Made by a program: the position numbers and the translations under genes
The notes under the pieces: model-generated
Seen by the model: the letters and a program-made list of their open reading frames with translations, nothing else
Database searches by the model: none
Told to the model about the DNA's origin: nothing
Shown here: piece by piece, positions 8,358 to 16,733 of the stretch
Position numbering within the stretch: the stretch's first letter is position 1
How the letters are laid out: each line of letters starts with the position of its first letter
Assembly (NCBI GenBank): GCA_910585015.1
Contig: CAJUCT010000039.1
Span: forward strand, 1 to 32,467
Source of the DNA: an uncultured Acetatifactor sp.
Lineage (GTDB): Bacteria > Bacillota > Clostridia > Lachnospirales > Lachnospiraceae
Direction: 5' to 3'
DNA: 32,467 bases

Positions 8358-9560
8358 ATGGATATTGAACAGAACCTGGCGCTCTTTCAAGAACTGCTCT
8401 GCTGCGGCAGCAACATTTATACCTGGCGTTATGATTCAGACGGGAATTTGCTTTCCTCCAACTGTCCCGATGAATCACTCTTCGCCAAAGCCTTTTCCCT
8501 GCTGGGCTGTCTGGATCGGGCATTGCACCTGAGCCAAAACCCCGGTCAGCCCCAGGTGGTGGGAACCTCCTTTGGACTCATATGGGGCGTGGATTATGTG
8601 TACCGGGAGAATACTTTTCACAGGATGTATGTCATAGGCCCCGCTTTCTCCTACAATATCTCCATGCAGGATATGGAAAACGGCTTCCAGCATTACGCCG
8701 GGCAGGATATCAGCCTGGCCTGGAAGCATCGACTGATTGGCGCCTGTTGTCGGATTCCCATAGCCCAGAACACCCTCTTTATCCGGTATCTGCTGATGCT
8801 GCATTACTGTCTCACCGGAGAAAAGCTGAATGCCAGCGACACTTCCGTTCAGCAATCCTTTTCCGACGTGGCGCCCCCGGTTGAAAGACGGGACCGCCGC
8901 CATGTATGGCTGGCAGAGCGCGCTCTGTTGGATATGGTGCGCAGAGGTGACCTGAACTACAAGGAGGCCCTGAATACCTCCCTGCTGATCAGCGCGGGGG
9001 TTCCTGTGATGGGCCGCGATCCCCTGCGGCAGGCCAAGACTTCGGTAATCGTCTTTACCTCTCTCGTCTGCAGGGCCGCCATCGAGGGGGGGCTATCCCC
9101 GGAGAATGCTTATTCCCTGGGGGATTCCTATATCCAAGCGGCGGAAAACGCCCGCACCTATGATGAGATCAACGGTATTCCCCTGCTTATGTATGACGAC
9201 TTCATCCACCGGGTGCATAAGATCCGGCAGGTTCCCGGGCTGTCCGCTCCCATTGCCCAGTGCCGGGACTATATAGAGATGCATCCGGAAGAGAAAATCC
9301 GGGCCAAAGACTTAGCCGGCCTGGTGGGCTATACGGAATATTATCTGACCCACAAATTCAAGGAGGAAACCGGGATCAGCGTCAGCGATTATGTGAAAAA
9401 AGCCAAGATAGACCGGGCTAAAATTCTTTTGCGCAGCACTGACCTTTCTATCCAGGAACTCTCCGACCGCTTCTGCTTCAGCAGCCGGAACTATTTCAGC
9501 AGAGTGTTCTCGGAAACGGTGGGATGTACGCCCATGGAGTATCGGGAACATGGCGGCTGA
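8358..9560 (+). CDS. AraC-family transcriptional regulator
   Basis: The 400-residue protein has a long N-terminal ligand/oligomerisation region of about 290 residues and a typical AraC double helix-turn-helix at about 298-396. There DLAGLVGYTEYYLTHKFKEE is the first HTH, and DLSIQELSDRFCFSSRNYF with CTPMEYR is the second HTH and tail. GGAGG lies about 8 nt before the ATG. It is transcribed divergently from the GH2 operon and converges on the symporter gene, so it is the likely local activator of the glycoside locus, responding to an imported sugar. The N-terminus is not the usual cupin; the region at about 190-270 resembles the linker of large Clostridia AraC regulators. Its target sites were not identified with certainty. 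Confidence 0.9.
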   Translation: MDIEQNLALFQELLCCGSNIYTWRYDSDGNLLSSNCPDESLFAKAFSLLGCLDRALHLSQNPGQPQVVGTSFGLIWGVDYVYRENTFHRMYVIGPAFSYNISMQDMENGFQHYAGQDISLAWKHRLIGACCRIPIAQNTLFIRYLLMLHYCLTGEKLNASDTSVQQSFSDVAPPVERRDRRHVWLAERALLDMVRRGDLNYKEALNTSLLISAGVPVMGRDPLRQAKTSVIVFTSLVCRAAIEGGLSPENAYSLGDSYIQAAENARTYDEINGIPLLMYDDFIHRVHKIRQVPGLSAPIAQCRDYIEMHPEEKIRAKDLAGLVGYTEYYLTHKFKEETGISVSDYVKKAKIDRAKILLRSTDLSIQELSDRFCFSSRNYFSRVFSETVGCTPMEYREHGG

Positions 9561-9564
9561 TGCA

Positions 9565-9600
9565 GGCCCTGCCTGCAATGACTTTCTGCATTGCCGCCTT
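9565..9600. terminator. Overlapping hairpins between convergent genes
   Basis: Between the AraC-type gene and the convergent symporter gene, TGCAGGC pairs with GCCTGCA, and the overlapping GCAATG pairs with CATTGC. The two are mutually exclusive. No T run follows on either strand, so termination is only inferred from the convergent arrangement. Confidence 0.35.
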
Positions 9601-9627
9601 GGCGAAGGGAGGACAATGCAGATCGGC

Positions 9628-11115
9628 TTACTGTAGGTTTTCCTCAATCACTTTATGGCGAAGTTCCGCTTTTTTCTCCGCAATCCGCTTCTGCACATTT
9701 ACCATCTCTTCCTTGTCCAGTTTACAGAACCGCATGGCCAGAAGCGTACAGAGCCAGCCCAGGATGGGCAGACCGAACTTGACGGCCATGGTCACCCAGA
9801 ATAACGCGGTGGTACAGGCATCCCCGGGCTGGGGCATGGTGTGGGTGTAGCCCACCAGGGCCACCGCGCCCGCCGCTATGGTGGCGCTGAAGGCAGTGAT
9901 GAGTTTGTCAACCAGGCTGTAGGTGCCTGTCACCACGGCGGGCACATATTTTCCGCTGCGGTCCAACTCATAGTCGATGGTGTCCGCCATAAAAGAGGTG
10001 TTGGCTGTGGTGATGCACATATTGGATCCGTTCTGCGCCAGAGTCAGCAGCACATACAGGATCATAGCCGGACTCATCATCACGGCGATCTGACTGGTAT
10101 CAATGACCACAAAGAACAGCAGAGTGACTATGGAGATAGCCATACTTACCCAGGTCCATGTGACAATGGCTTTGCGGCTGCCATGTTTTCCGGCATATTT
10201 GGCCCCTACCACCGCAAAAAGTATGGAGGGAATCATGCTCACTACCGTCAGCATGGTGGAGATTCCCATATTGCCTATGACAATGCCGAACAAAAGCGTG
10301 GTGATCACGGATTGACTGGCGGTCTGCTGGGCGATCTTGTCGGAGGCGTTGGAGGCTATGTAGCATTGCAGGGGACGGTTGTGGGCCAGAATATCCGCCA
10401 TATCTTTCAATTTCAGCGGCTCCTTCTTCTTTTTCAGACCCGAAAAATACTCCGGCTTGTCAAATGCGGACACACCCACGCAGACCAGCACGGTGCCCAC
10501 CGCTCCCATGGCCAGGCACACATAGCAGGCGGCGGACAGGAAAGCCTGGTTGTACTCGCCGCCGAACATGGGCAGCAGCACCATGTTCAGAACCATCATC
10601 ATGATCATGGGCACAAGATAGTTGAAAGCCGTGGTCCATACGCCGATGGTGGGACGCTGCTTGGGATCATTGCTCATGATGGCGGGGATGGTCTGGGCCG
10701 TCATATTGGTGATGGTGTAGCCGATTACATATACAATGTACAACAGGGTGAAGGTAATCCAGCCGAAGCCCTTGCTGGAGAACAGGCTGAACATGCCCAG
10801 CAGGGCTGCCCCCTCGATCAGAAAACCGGCTATCAACAGCACCCGCAGCTTGCCGAAGCGGGTATTAACCTTGTCATAGATAAAGGCCAGCAGGGGATCC
10901 GTGACCCCGTCCAGAATGCGGGTGCAGGTCAAAATATAGCCGATCACAATGGTGGTGACTCCGTAGCCGATGCTGGCGCTGTAGCTGGCCAGGTTGATAA
11001 GGGAATAGACGCTCATGCCTACCAATCCGTTGCAGGCATACAGGATGATTTGCCAAAGTTTCGCGCGGCGGTACTGAACGCCGTCCATCTCGCTGGCTGT
11101 GGGTTTCTTGGACAT
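9628..11115 (-). CDS. GPH-family sugar:cation symporter (MFS)
   Basis: The 495-residue membrane protein has about 12 hydrophobic segments and the glycoside-pentoside-hexuronide family signature near the N-terminus: TRILDGVTDPLLAFIYDKVNT then RFGKLR, where Asp and Arg/Lys belong to the cytoplasmic loop 2-3 motif. It should import a small glycoside or disaccharide with Na+ or H+ and keep it unphosphorylated, which fits the intracellular GH1, GH2, GH43 and GH78 enzymes around it. AAAGGAGG precedes the ATG at 11115. It is divergent from the GH1-GH43 operon across a 254-nt control region. Confidence 0.92.
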   Translation of the reverse strand: MSKKPTASEMDGVQYRRAKLWQIILYACNGLVGMSVYSLINLASYSASIGYGVTTIVIGYILTCTRILDGVTDPLLAFIYDKVNTRFGKLRVLLIAGFLIEGAALLGMFSLFSSKGFGWITFTLLYIVYVIGYTITNMTAQTIPAIMSNDPKQRPTIGVWTTAFNYLVPMIMMMVLNMVLLPMFGGEYNQAFLSAACYVCLAMGAVGTVLVCVGVSAFDKPEYFSGLKKKKEPLKLKDMADILAHNRPLQCYIASNASDKIAQQTASQSVITTLLFGIVIGNMGISTMLTVVSMIPSILFAVVGAKYAGKHGSRKAIVTWTWVSMAISIVTLLFFVVIDTSQIAVMMSPAMILYVLLTLAQNGSNMCITTANTSFMADTIDYELDRSGKYVPAVVTGTYSLVDKLITAFSATIAAGAVALVGYTHTMPQPGDACTTALFWVTMAVKFGLPILGWLCTLLAMRFCKLDKEEMVNVQKRIAEKKAELRHKVIEENLQ

Positions 11116-11181
11116 AATGTGGCCTCCTTTTTGATTTTAGATTGTTTTTAGATTATGTAATAAGGGATTATCTATAGCCTG

Positions 11182-11271
11182 ATTATATCTTGTGCCGCTC
11201 TTCGGCAATGGACAAAAATTTATGTTAGTGTATAAAAAATGGTTGTATTTTTATTAGTACACGAATTTTTG
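11182..11271. promoter_or_regulatory. Divergent control region of symporter and GH1-GH43 genes
   Basis: A TATAAT -10 box for the minus-strand symporter lies at 11182-11187. Upstream of it is a small palindrome TGCCG, 5 nt, CGGCA (11193-11207). Further up, CAAAAATT (11213-11220) is mirrored by AATTTTTG (11264-11271), and TTAGT recurs 29 bp apart (11225 and 11254). No convincing -35 box is present for either gene, as expected for activator-dependent promoters. The binding protein is inferred to be the AraC-type regulator; this is not shown. Confidence 0.4.
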
Positions 11272-11369
11272 CACGGAATCACTATTTTTTATTTTCCGAT
11301 GTGTGTGCCGATATCTTACAATCAGAATATCTTAAGCATTAAAAACACCACAAAAAGGAGGCATTTCCC

Positions 11370-12662
11370 ATGACATTTGAAAAAGATTTTCTGATGGGCG
11401 CGGCCACCGCCGCCCACCAGGTGGAAGGAAACAACATCCACAGCGATTACTGGGCGCAGGAACACATGGTACATACGGATTTTCTGGAGCCCAGCGGCGA
11501 GGCGGTGGACCATTACCACCGCTACGACGAAGATATCCGGCTGATGGCCGACGCGGGGCTGAATGCCTACCGCTTCTCTATCGAGTGGGCGCGGATCGAA
11601 CCCCAGGAGGGATGTTTTGACGAGGCCCAGATCGCCCACTACCGGGATGTGATACATGCCTGCAAGTCAAAAGGTATCGAGCCCATCGTCACTCTGCTCC
11701 ACTTTACCAGCCCCAAATGGCTTATCTCCAAGGGCGGCTGGGAATCCGACGAGACTCCCGGATACTTCGCCCGCTACACCCGCTATGTGATGGAGCAGCT
11801 GGGCGGCGAACTTCGGTATGTCTGCACCATCAACGAGGCCAATATGGGCATTCAGGTCGCCGCCATCGCCAAGCGGTACATGCAGCAGATGATGGCCAAA
11901 ATGCAGGCCGGCAAGACAGGGGACGACAAGACAGACGGCACCGTGCAGATGGGATTGAATCTGGAAAAAATGATGGCCAATCAGCAGGCCGCGGAAAAGG
12001 AGCGCATGGAGGTCTTCGGCGTCGCCAAGACCGAGTGCTTCACCAGTCCCCGGACAGCCCACGGGGACGAGATTGTGTTGGAGGCCCACAAGGCGGCCAG
12101 GGCCGTGATCCGGGAGGTTGCTCCCCATGTGCGTCTGGGGCTGACTTTGAGTCTGCACGATATCCAGGCCCAGCCCGGCGGAGAAGAGAATGCGGAAAAG
12201 GAATGGGCGGAGGAATTTACCCATTATCTGCCCGCCATAGAGGGGGACGACTTCCTGGGCGTACAGAACTATACCCGCACACGGATAGGCGCCGAGGGCT
12301 CCCTGCCCACCCCGGAGGGCGCGGAACTGACTCAGATGGATTATGAATTTTATCCCCAGGCTTTGGAAAATGTAATCCGCAGAGTGGCCAGGGATTTCAA
12401 AGGCGATCTGCTGGTGACGGAAAACGGCATTGCCACCGACGACGACAGCCGCCGGGCGGCCTTTATAAAGGCGGCTCTTTCCGGCGTGAAAGCCTGTATT
12501 GATGACGGCATTCCCGTAAAAGGATATATGTATTGGAGTCTGCTTGACAATTTTGAATGGCAGAAGGGCTACTCCATGACTTTCGGCCTGATCGCCGTGG
12601 ACCGCGGTACCCAGCAGCGCAGCCCCAAACCCAGTCTGACCTTGCTGGGGCAGTACATTTGA
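11370..12662 (+). CDS. GH1 family beta-glycosidase
   Basis: The 430-residue enzyme has the GH1 TIM-barrel landmarks: GAATAAHQVEG at the N-terminus, AYRFSIEWARIEP, the acid/base motif TINEAN with Glu156 (Ala replaces the usual Pro of NEP), and the nucleophile motif LLVTENGIA with Glu351, then YMYWSLLDNFEW. AAAGGAGG lies 9 nt before the ATG. Between residues about 170 and 215 a Met/Gln/Lys-rich helical insertion (QQMMAKMQAGKTG, EKMMANQQAAEKE) is longer than usual and may cover the active site. It is followed after 25 nt by the GH43 gene in the same operon. Specificity is unknown; the NEA variant is uncommon in phospho-beta-glucosidases and in characterised glucosidases. Confidence 0.92.
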   Translation: MTFEKDFLMGAATAAHQVEGNNIHSDYWAQEHMVHTDFLEPSGEAVDHYHRYDEDIRLMADAGLNAYRFSIEWARIEPQEGCFDEAQIAHYRDVIHACKSKGIEPIVTLLHFTSPKWLISKGGWESDETPGYFARYTRYVMEQLGGELRYVCTINEANMGIQVAAIAKRYMQQMMAKMQAGKTGDDKTDGTVQMGLNLEKMMANQQAAEKERMEVFGVAKTECFTSPRTAHGDEIVLEAHKAARAVIREVAPHVRLGLTLSLHDIQAQPGGEENAEKEWAEEFTHYLPAIEGDDFLGVQNYTRTRIGAEGSLPTPEGAELTQMDYEFYPQALENVIRRVARDFKGDLLVTENGIATDDDSRRAAFIKAALSGVKACIDDGIPVKGYMYWSLLDNFEWQKGYSMTFGLIAVDRGTQQRSPKPSLTLLGQYI

Positions 12663-12687
12663 CCCAGGAATCCCAAAGGAGAATGCC

Positions 12688-14520
12688 ATGAAACAATATT
12701 TTTGCAATCCCATTAATTTTACCTACCAATACCAGTTCAATCAAAAGGGAGAGGGATTTTCCCTGAACCGGGAGGCGGCGGATCCCTCCATGATTCTGTT
12801 CAAGGGAAAATATTATCTCTTCCCCAGCATGACCCGGGGCTTTCTGGTAAGTCAAAACATGGTGAACTGGAAACAATGCCCTCTGGAAGGGCTTCCGGTG
12901 TACGACTATGCCCCGGATGTGCGGGCCGTGGGGGACTGGATGTATTTCTGCGCCAGCCGCAGGGGAGAGGTCTGTGATTTCTACCGCACCAGGGACCCGG
13001 AGAGCGGTGTGTTTGAACGCATTCCCGGCACCTTCGACTTCTGGGACCCCAATTTGTTCCTGGATGACGATGGCAGGATGTATTTCTACTGGGGCTGCAG
13101 CAATATGACGCCAATCTGGGGCGTAGAACTGGATCCTGCCACCATGCATAGGCTGGGAGAGCCTGTGGCGCTGATCGAGAATCATAAGACCGAATACGGC
13201 TATGAGCGCACCGGGGAGAACCATCATTACGACCCCAGCGGGAGTCATATCATACAGATTTTAAAGGAGCAGATGGCAAAGACCATGGGCTGCGACCCGG
13301 CGGATATCACGGATGTAACCCCGGCTATCGAGGCCACCCCACAGCAGTACCGCCCTCTGCTTAAAGCGGCCCTCTCCGACAATCCCTACATAGAAGGGGC
13401 ATGGATGACCAAGCATGAAGGGCAGTATTATCTGCAATACGCCTGTCCAGGCGCCCAGTTCAATGTATATAACGACGGCGTGTATGTGTCCGGCAGCCCC
13501 TTGGGGCCTTTCACCGTCTGCCAAAATAATCCCTACTCCTACTCTCCCGGCGGCTTCTGCCCCGGCGCGGGGCACGGCTCCACTATGGAGGATCTGGCGG
13601 GCAACTGGTGGCATACCAGCACCATGCGGATCTCCGTGAATCATGAGTTTGAGCGCCGTGTGGGGATCTGGCCCGCGGGATTTGACGCGGACGGGGAACT
13701 GTTCTGCAACCAGCGGTACGGGGACTGGCCCCAAAGCGTCACGGGAGACAGGCAGGACCCCTGGGCCGCCCCGGAATGGATGCTTTTGAGTTATGGCAAA
13801 AAGACTGCGGCCAGCAGCCAGGATCAGCCCGCCCAAAACGCTGTGGACGAGAATATCCGGACCTGGTGGAAGGCTGCCGCCGGGGACAAAACCCCCTGGC
13901 TGCAGGTGGATCTGGGAGATAGCTGCAGCGTCCATGCCGTGCAGATTAATTTTGCCGATGATATGGGACTGGCACCCCAGCTTCCCCAGGGTGCTCGACT
14001 GGTGGGGGAGGCGGGAAGGGGCCGCTATATCGAGGAGCGCTCCTTTTGCACCGGATGGCTGCTGGAGGCCAGCGCCGACGGCATAAGCTGGTTTGTACTG
14101 GAAGATAAGAGAAATGCGGGAACTGACCTCCCCCACGATCTGGTGGTAAAGCCGGAGGGCGTCAGCGCCAGATATATCCGTCTCACCGTCACGGACACCC
14201 CCTATGGCGCTCCCGCCTGCGTCAGCGGCCTGCGGGTATTTGGCCGGGGCCAGGGCAGCGCCCCCGGCCGGGCTGTAAATGTCAAGGCCCTGCGCACGGA
14301 CGGCATGACCATGCAGGTGAGTTGGCAGGGGGACGCTGTGGGCTACGAAGTACTGTGGGGACACAGGCCGGATAAGCTCTATCACAGTTACCGGGTGTTC
14401 GCCAGTACGGAGTTGGAGATCCGCGCTCTGATGGCGGATGTGGAACACTATTATGTCCGGGTAGACGCTTTTAATAAGAATGGAATCACTGTGGGGGAAG
14501 TGGTTTCTGTGGAATGGTAA
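12688..14520 (+). CDS. GH43-type glycosidase with F5/8 C-like and fibronectin III-like domains
   Basis: The 610-residue protein starts 16 nt after AAAGGAG begins. The five-bladed propeller (about 1-345) has the three GH43 acidic residues: Asp32 in EAADPSMI (base), Asp120 in FDFWDPNLF (pKa modulator) and Glu236 in YIEGAWM (acid). It is followed by a discoidin/F5/8 type C-like sandwich (about 365-510, SSQDQPAQNAVDENIRTWW, PWLQVDLG) and a C-terminal fibronectin III-like domain (about 515-610). The family acts on beta-xylosides or alpha-arabinosides. There is no signal peptide, so in spite of the carbohydrate-binding-like module it probably works in the cytoplasm with the GH1 enzyme encoded just upstream. 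Confidence 0.9.
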   Translation: MKQYFCNPINFTYQYQFNQKGEGFSLNREAADPSMILFKGKYYLFPSMTRGFLVSQNMVNWKQCPLEGLPVYDYAPDVRAVGDWMYFCASRRGEVCDFYRTRDPESGVFERIPGTFDFWDPNLFLDDDGRMYFYWGCSNMTPIWGVELDPATMHRLGEPVALIENHKTEYGYERTGENHHYDPSGSHIIQILKEQMAKTMGCDPADITDVTPAIEATPQQYRPLLKAALSDNPYIEGAWMTKHEGQYYLQYACPGAQFNVYNDGVYVSGSPLGPFTVCQNNPYSYSPGGFCPGAGHGSTMEDLAGNWWHTSTMRISVNHEFERRVGIWPAGFDADGELFCNQRYGDWPQSVTGDRQDPWAAPEWMLLSYGKKTAASSQDQPAQNAVDENIRTWWKAAAGDKTPWLQVDLGDSCSVHAVQINFADDMGLAPQLPQGARLVGEAGRGRYIEERSFCTGWLLEASADGISWFVLEDKRNAGTDLPHDLVVKPEGVSARYIRLTVTDTPYGAPACVSGLRVFGRGQGSAPGRAVNVKALRTDGMTMQVSWQGDAVGYEVLWGHRPDKLYHSYRVFASTELEIRALMADVEHYYVRVDAFNKNGITVGEVVSVEW

Positions 14521-14570
14521 TTTCGGCGCTCTAAGAGAGATGTTTCTTATATGCTCTATAAGACAGTTTT

Positions 14571-14612
14571 GCCGTTCCTACCCGATACAGACCTGTATCG
14601 GATAGGAGCGGC
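14571..14612. terminator. Long hairpin between GH43 and toxN-like genes
   Basis: A 20-bp stem with two mismatches (GCCGTTCCTACCCGATACAG against CTGTATCGGATAGGAGCGGC) has almost no loop. It lies between convergent genes, 50 nt after the GH43 stop and 11 nt beyond the toxin stop. No U-rich tail follows on either strand; it may act as a bidirectional terminator or be the end of a vanished element. Confidence 0.5.
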
Positions 14613-14622
14613 TAAAAATTTA

Positions 14623-15069
14623 TTATAAGAAGTCTCTGCTAAGTTTCTCCAACATTTCAAAATTGTTTGTTCTTTTTGCCAGTGGTGTTAAAATTCCATT
14701 CCGTTTTTTATGATTATAAACTATCTCCGCATTTTTTCTTATCCGATTTTTCTGCCTGTTAATTTCCCGGCTTTCAGCCTGCAACAGAAATTTATAGTGC
14801 GGATCTTTTTCATCATTAATATTCAGTTCAATCAATTGCCGATTCGGCACAGGAATCATATTGTTGATATTTATAACCGCATAATCTTTAATTTTTACAA
14901 AGTCCACACTCTCTTTCATTTTCTTATGCTTTGGCTTAAAAGAAGATAATGGTGCAAAATAAGACAGTTTATTAATCTCAAAAACAACTCCAATATATTT
15001 CCGCCCCGATGAAATACCTTCATGCAGAAATAGATGCTCCTGATACTGACTTTGCGCACCCCAATACGT
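14623..15069 (-). pseudogene. toxN: ToxN/AbiQ-family type III toxin (endoribonuclease), N-terminus damaged
   Basis: The frame is open from 15069 to 14623 (148 codons) and shows the ToxN/AbiQ pattern: KYIGVVFEI, SYFAPLSSFKPKH (catalytic-region Ser), a DFVKIKD strand, then AVININNMIPVP, HYKFLLQAESREI and the long C-terminal helices. The family cleaves RNA at A-rich sites and is held inactive by a repeated RNA. Family members are about 165-175 residues. Here roughly the first 20 are missing, and the first Met in frame (14919) lies after the PLSS motif, so a product from it would lack the active site. An ATG at 15077 is in another frame and leads to a short peptide. The gene is therefore probably broken by a small deletion or frameshift near 15069, or uses a rare start such as ATT. 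Confidence 0.8.
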
Positions 15070-15088
15070 TTAGTCATTATATTATCTG

Positions 15089-15123
15089 ACAGAAATGGCA
15101 GAGACTCTGATAGTCCCTGCCAT
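15089..15123 (-). terminator. Terminator hairpin between antitoxin RNA and toxin
   Basis: ATGGCAG-GGACT and AGTCT-CTGCCAT form a 12-bp stem with one wobble and a 5-nt loop, followed on the minus strand by TTTCTG. Type III loci usually have a leaky terminator exactly here, which limits toxin expression relative to the RNA antitoxin. Confidence 0.75.
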
Positions 15124-15199
15124 CTGTTAAGTTGCTCACTTATTACGGGCTGTGCATCACCCGCTTATAACTCGCTCATTTATAAGGCTGTGCATCACC
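15124..15199 (-). ncRNA. toxI: ToxI-like antitoxin RNA, two 38-nt repeats
   Basis: Two direct repeats (15162-15199 and 15124-15161) share GGTGATGCACAGCC exactly and continue with related AT-rich segments containing AATGAGCGAGTTA and AAGTGAGCAACTTA. They lie downstream of a promoter and upstream of a terminator and the toxN-like frame, the standard type III order. In this class each repeat folds into a pseudoknot that binds one toxin monomer, and the toxin itself cuts the precursor into units. Two copies are within the known range. The fold was not computed. Confidence 0.75.
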
Positions 15200-15209
15200 T
15201 ACTATATCT

Positions 15210-15237
15210 AGTATACACTATTTATTTTTGTTTACAA
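15210..15237 (-). promoter_or_regulatory. Promoter of the toxI-toxN locus
   Basis: On the minus strand, TTGTAA (15232-15237) and TATACT (15210-15215) are separated by 16 nt; transcription would start near 15203, immediately before the first antitoxin repeat. Confidence 0.65.
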
Positions 15238-15300
15238 CTCATTTTATAAAAATTTTACTATTTATTTTAGATTTCTTCACTGAATATGGCTCTTCAAAAA

Positions 15301-16491
15301 TCAGTGGTTCATATCTGCTGCCAAAGATGCCATTGCCAGAGGCTTTATCATAATCAGGCAGGGATTATCCTCGTCCCACATCTCGGTCAATGTGATCAAG
15401 GGTTCAAAACCTATGCTTTCATAAAAATGTCTGGTCTTCTCATAGGGAGTATAGTCCACCGTCTCGCTCAGCGTCTCCACCATGGCATACTTGCAGCCTT
15501 TTTCCAAAAAGAAGCGCTCCGCCTGTTCATACAGGGCTTTCCCAATACCCATGCGGTGGCACTCCGGACGCACACCGCAGACATAGATATCCCCGGTATG
15601 CCCGTAGTGCATCCTGACGGAGAAAAATCCCAGACATTTGCCTTCCTCGTTCAGGGCGGCCCAGAAAGGAAGTTCCTGCACCTTTTCCACATATTCCTCC
15701 AGGGACGCCTTGTTGCCGAACCACTCCGGCAGACTCTCTAAAACCTCCCTTGCGTAGGGGGATTTCTTCCCTTGCTCTTTGATTTCTGTAATGTAGTAAT
15801 CCTTTCGCATATACGTGCCGTTCCTCAAATCTTCTATGCCGCTTCGCGCCGCCCGGCAGCCCATGTGGTAAAAGTCCCGGTTGTCATACCCTCTGTAATC
15901 CGTCTCCAGACACCAGAGCAGGGCCACATAGACATCGTACCATCTGGCGCGCCGTTTCTCCTCCCCGGTCAACTCTTCGATCCCGTATCCTTGGTAAAAT
16001 GCTTGGTTGTATTCATAATTGCGGAAACCCACCTCCATCAGCGCATCCGCCCAGAGGCATCTCTCAAAGTCAATGATTCCCTCTATTCTGTTATCCGCTA
16101 CAAATACATTTCCCGCCCAGATGTCCCAGTGGACAAACCGTGGCGTCTTTACCGCCTCGAATATGGATCTGTCCCGCTCCAGCAGCGCCAGGGTTTCCTC
16201 CTCCTTAACAGGCATGGGGATATCCTTGCGTCCGGCATCGGCATAGGTATCCCGAACCATATCCCGAAATACCTCATACCAGTTTTCGCCCTGTCTGTCC
16301 GGCTGGCCGTAATAGCCAAACCGCTCCCCCCGGATATGGTTCAGCTGCCTGGTATACTGCCCCAGCCGGTAATAGATCTCCTGTTTGTCCTCCTCCGGCA
16401 GGGCATCCTGCAAACCGGACAGGCTGCGCAAGGCGGCGATGGTCTCCAATCTTCTGGTGGTTCTGTGCGGCAACCGGGACGCGCAGCCCAT
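15301..16491 (-). pseudogene. APH-GNAT fusion, 5'-truncated (N-lobe lost)
   Basis: The frame holds the C-lobe of an aminoglycoside phosphotransferase-like kinase (VHWDIWAGNVFV as the HxDxxxxN catalytic loop, IIDFERC as the DFx metal motif) followed by a complete GNAT acetyltransferase domain (VRPECHRMGIGKAL acetyl-CoA loop, then RHFYESIGFEPL). Clear kinase homology begins only near 16425; the ATP-binding N-lobe of about 90-100 residues is absent, and the codons above it overlap the opposite-strand Arc-like gene. No start (ATG 16491 or TTG 16560) has a ribosome binding site. The kinase half cannot be active; the GNAT half could be if translated. Intact relatives would be bifunctional small-molecule modifying enzymes. 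Range given from the internal ATG. Confidence 0.7.
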
Positions 16492-16517
16492 TGTAAACTC
16501 GGGAAGCCTGTATTGAT

Positions 16518-16715
16518 ATGGCAGACAGCAAAAAACAAGTCCCTCTGCGACTTTCTCCAAAACTATACAATGCCATCGCCGCCTGGGCGGAAGACGATTT
16601 CCGCTCCGTAAACGGGCAGATTGAATATCTTCTGACGGAATGTGTCAAACAGCGCAAAAAAAATGGGAAATATGTCTCTGATGAAATAGACGCCGCGCCG
16701 GAATTAGATATATAA
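16518..16715 (+). CDS. Small Arc-like (ribbon-helix-helix) protein
   Basis: This 65-residue protein reads KKQVPLRLSPKLYNAIAAWAE, then DDFRSVNGQIEYLLTECVKQR, a pattern widespread in Firmicutes: a short beta strand (VPLRL) followed by two helices, as in Arc/MetJ-type DNA-binding proteins. The usual form ends shortly after the second helix; here an acidic tail of about 15 residues follows. The GGGAAG upstream is 12 nt from the ATG, a weak site. Its first 43 bases lie antisense to the upper end of the truncated APH-GNAT open frame, consistent with a deletion that joined the two genes and removed the original upstream region. DNA-binding is inferred. Confidence 0.75.
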   Translation: MADSKKQVPLRLSPKLYNAIAAWAEDDFRSVNGQIEYLLTECVKQRKKNGKYVSDEIDAAPELDI

Positions 16716-16733
16716 GCATACCTGCCCTTTTTT

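Noticed and set aside
8016..8532. Open frames with repeated 25-residue units on both strands
   Set aside because: They are translations of the 75-bp DNA repeat, open only because 75 is divisible by three; no start site is present.
9841..11151. 436-codon plus-strand open frame rich in His and Gly
   Set aside because: It is antisense to the symporter gene; its composition mirrors hydrophobic codons read backwards.
11257..11265. Single GTACACGAA matching the LytTR-like repeats at 31924-31955
   Set aside because: There is only one copy and no partner 21 bp away, so it is probably chance.
13261..14448. 395-codon minus-strand open frame
   Set aside because: It is antisense to the GH43 gene and has no recognisable domain.
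14623..14919. Complete 98-residue protein starting at the first Met
   Set aside because: This start has no ribosome binding site, and family homology (KYIGVVFEI, PLSS) continues upstream of it in the same frame.
15010..15069. Resemblance of the translated stretch WGAQSQ to class II fumarases
   Set aside because: The similarity covers only a few residues and the rest of the frame fits ToxN-type toxins.
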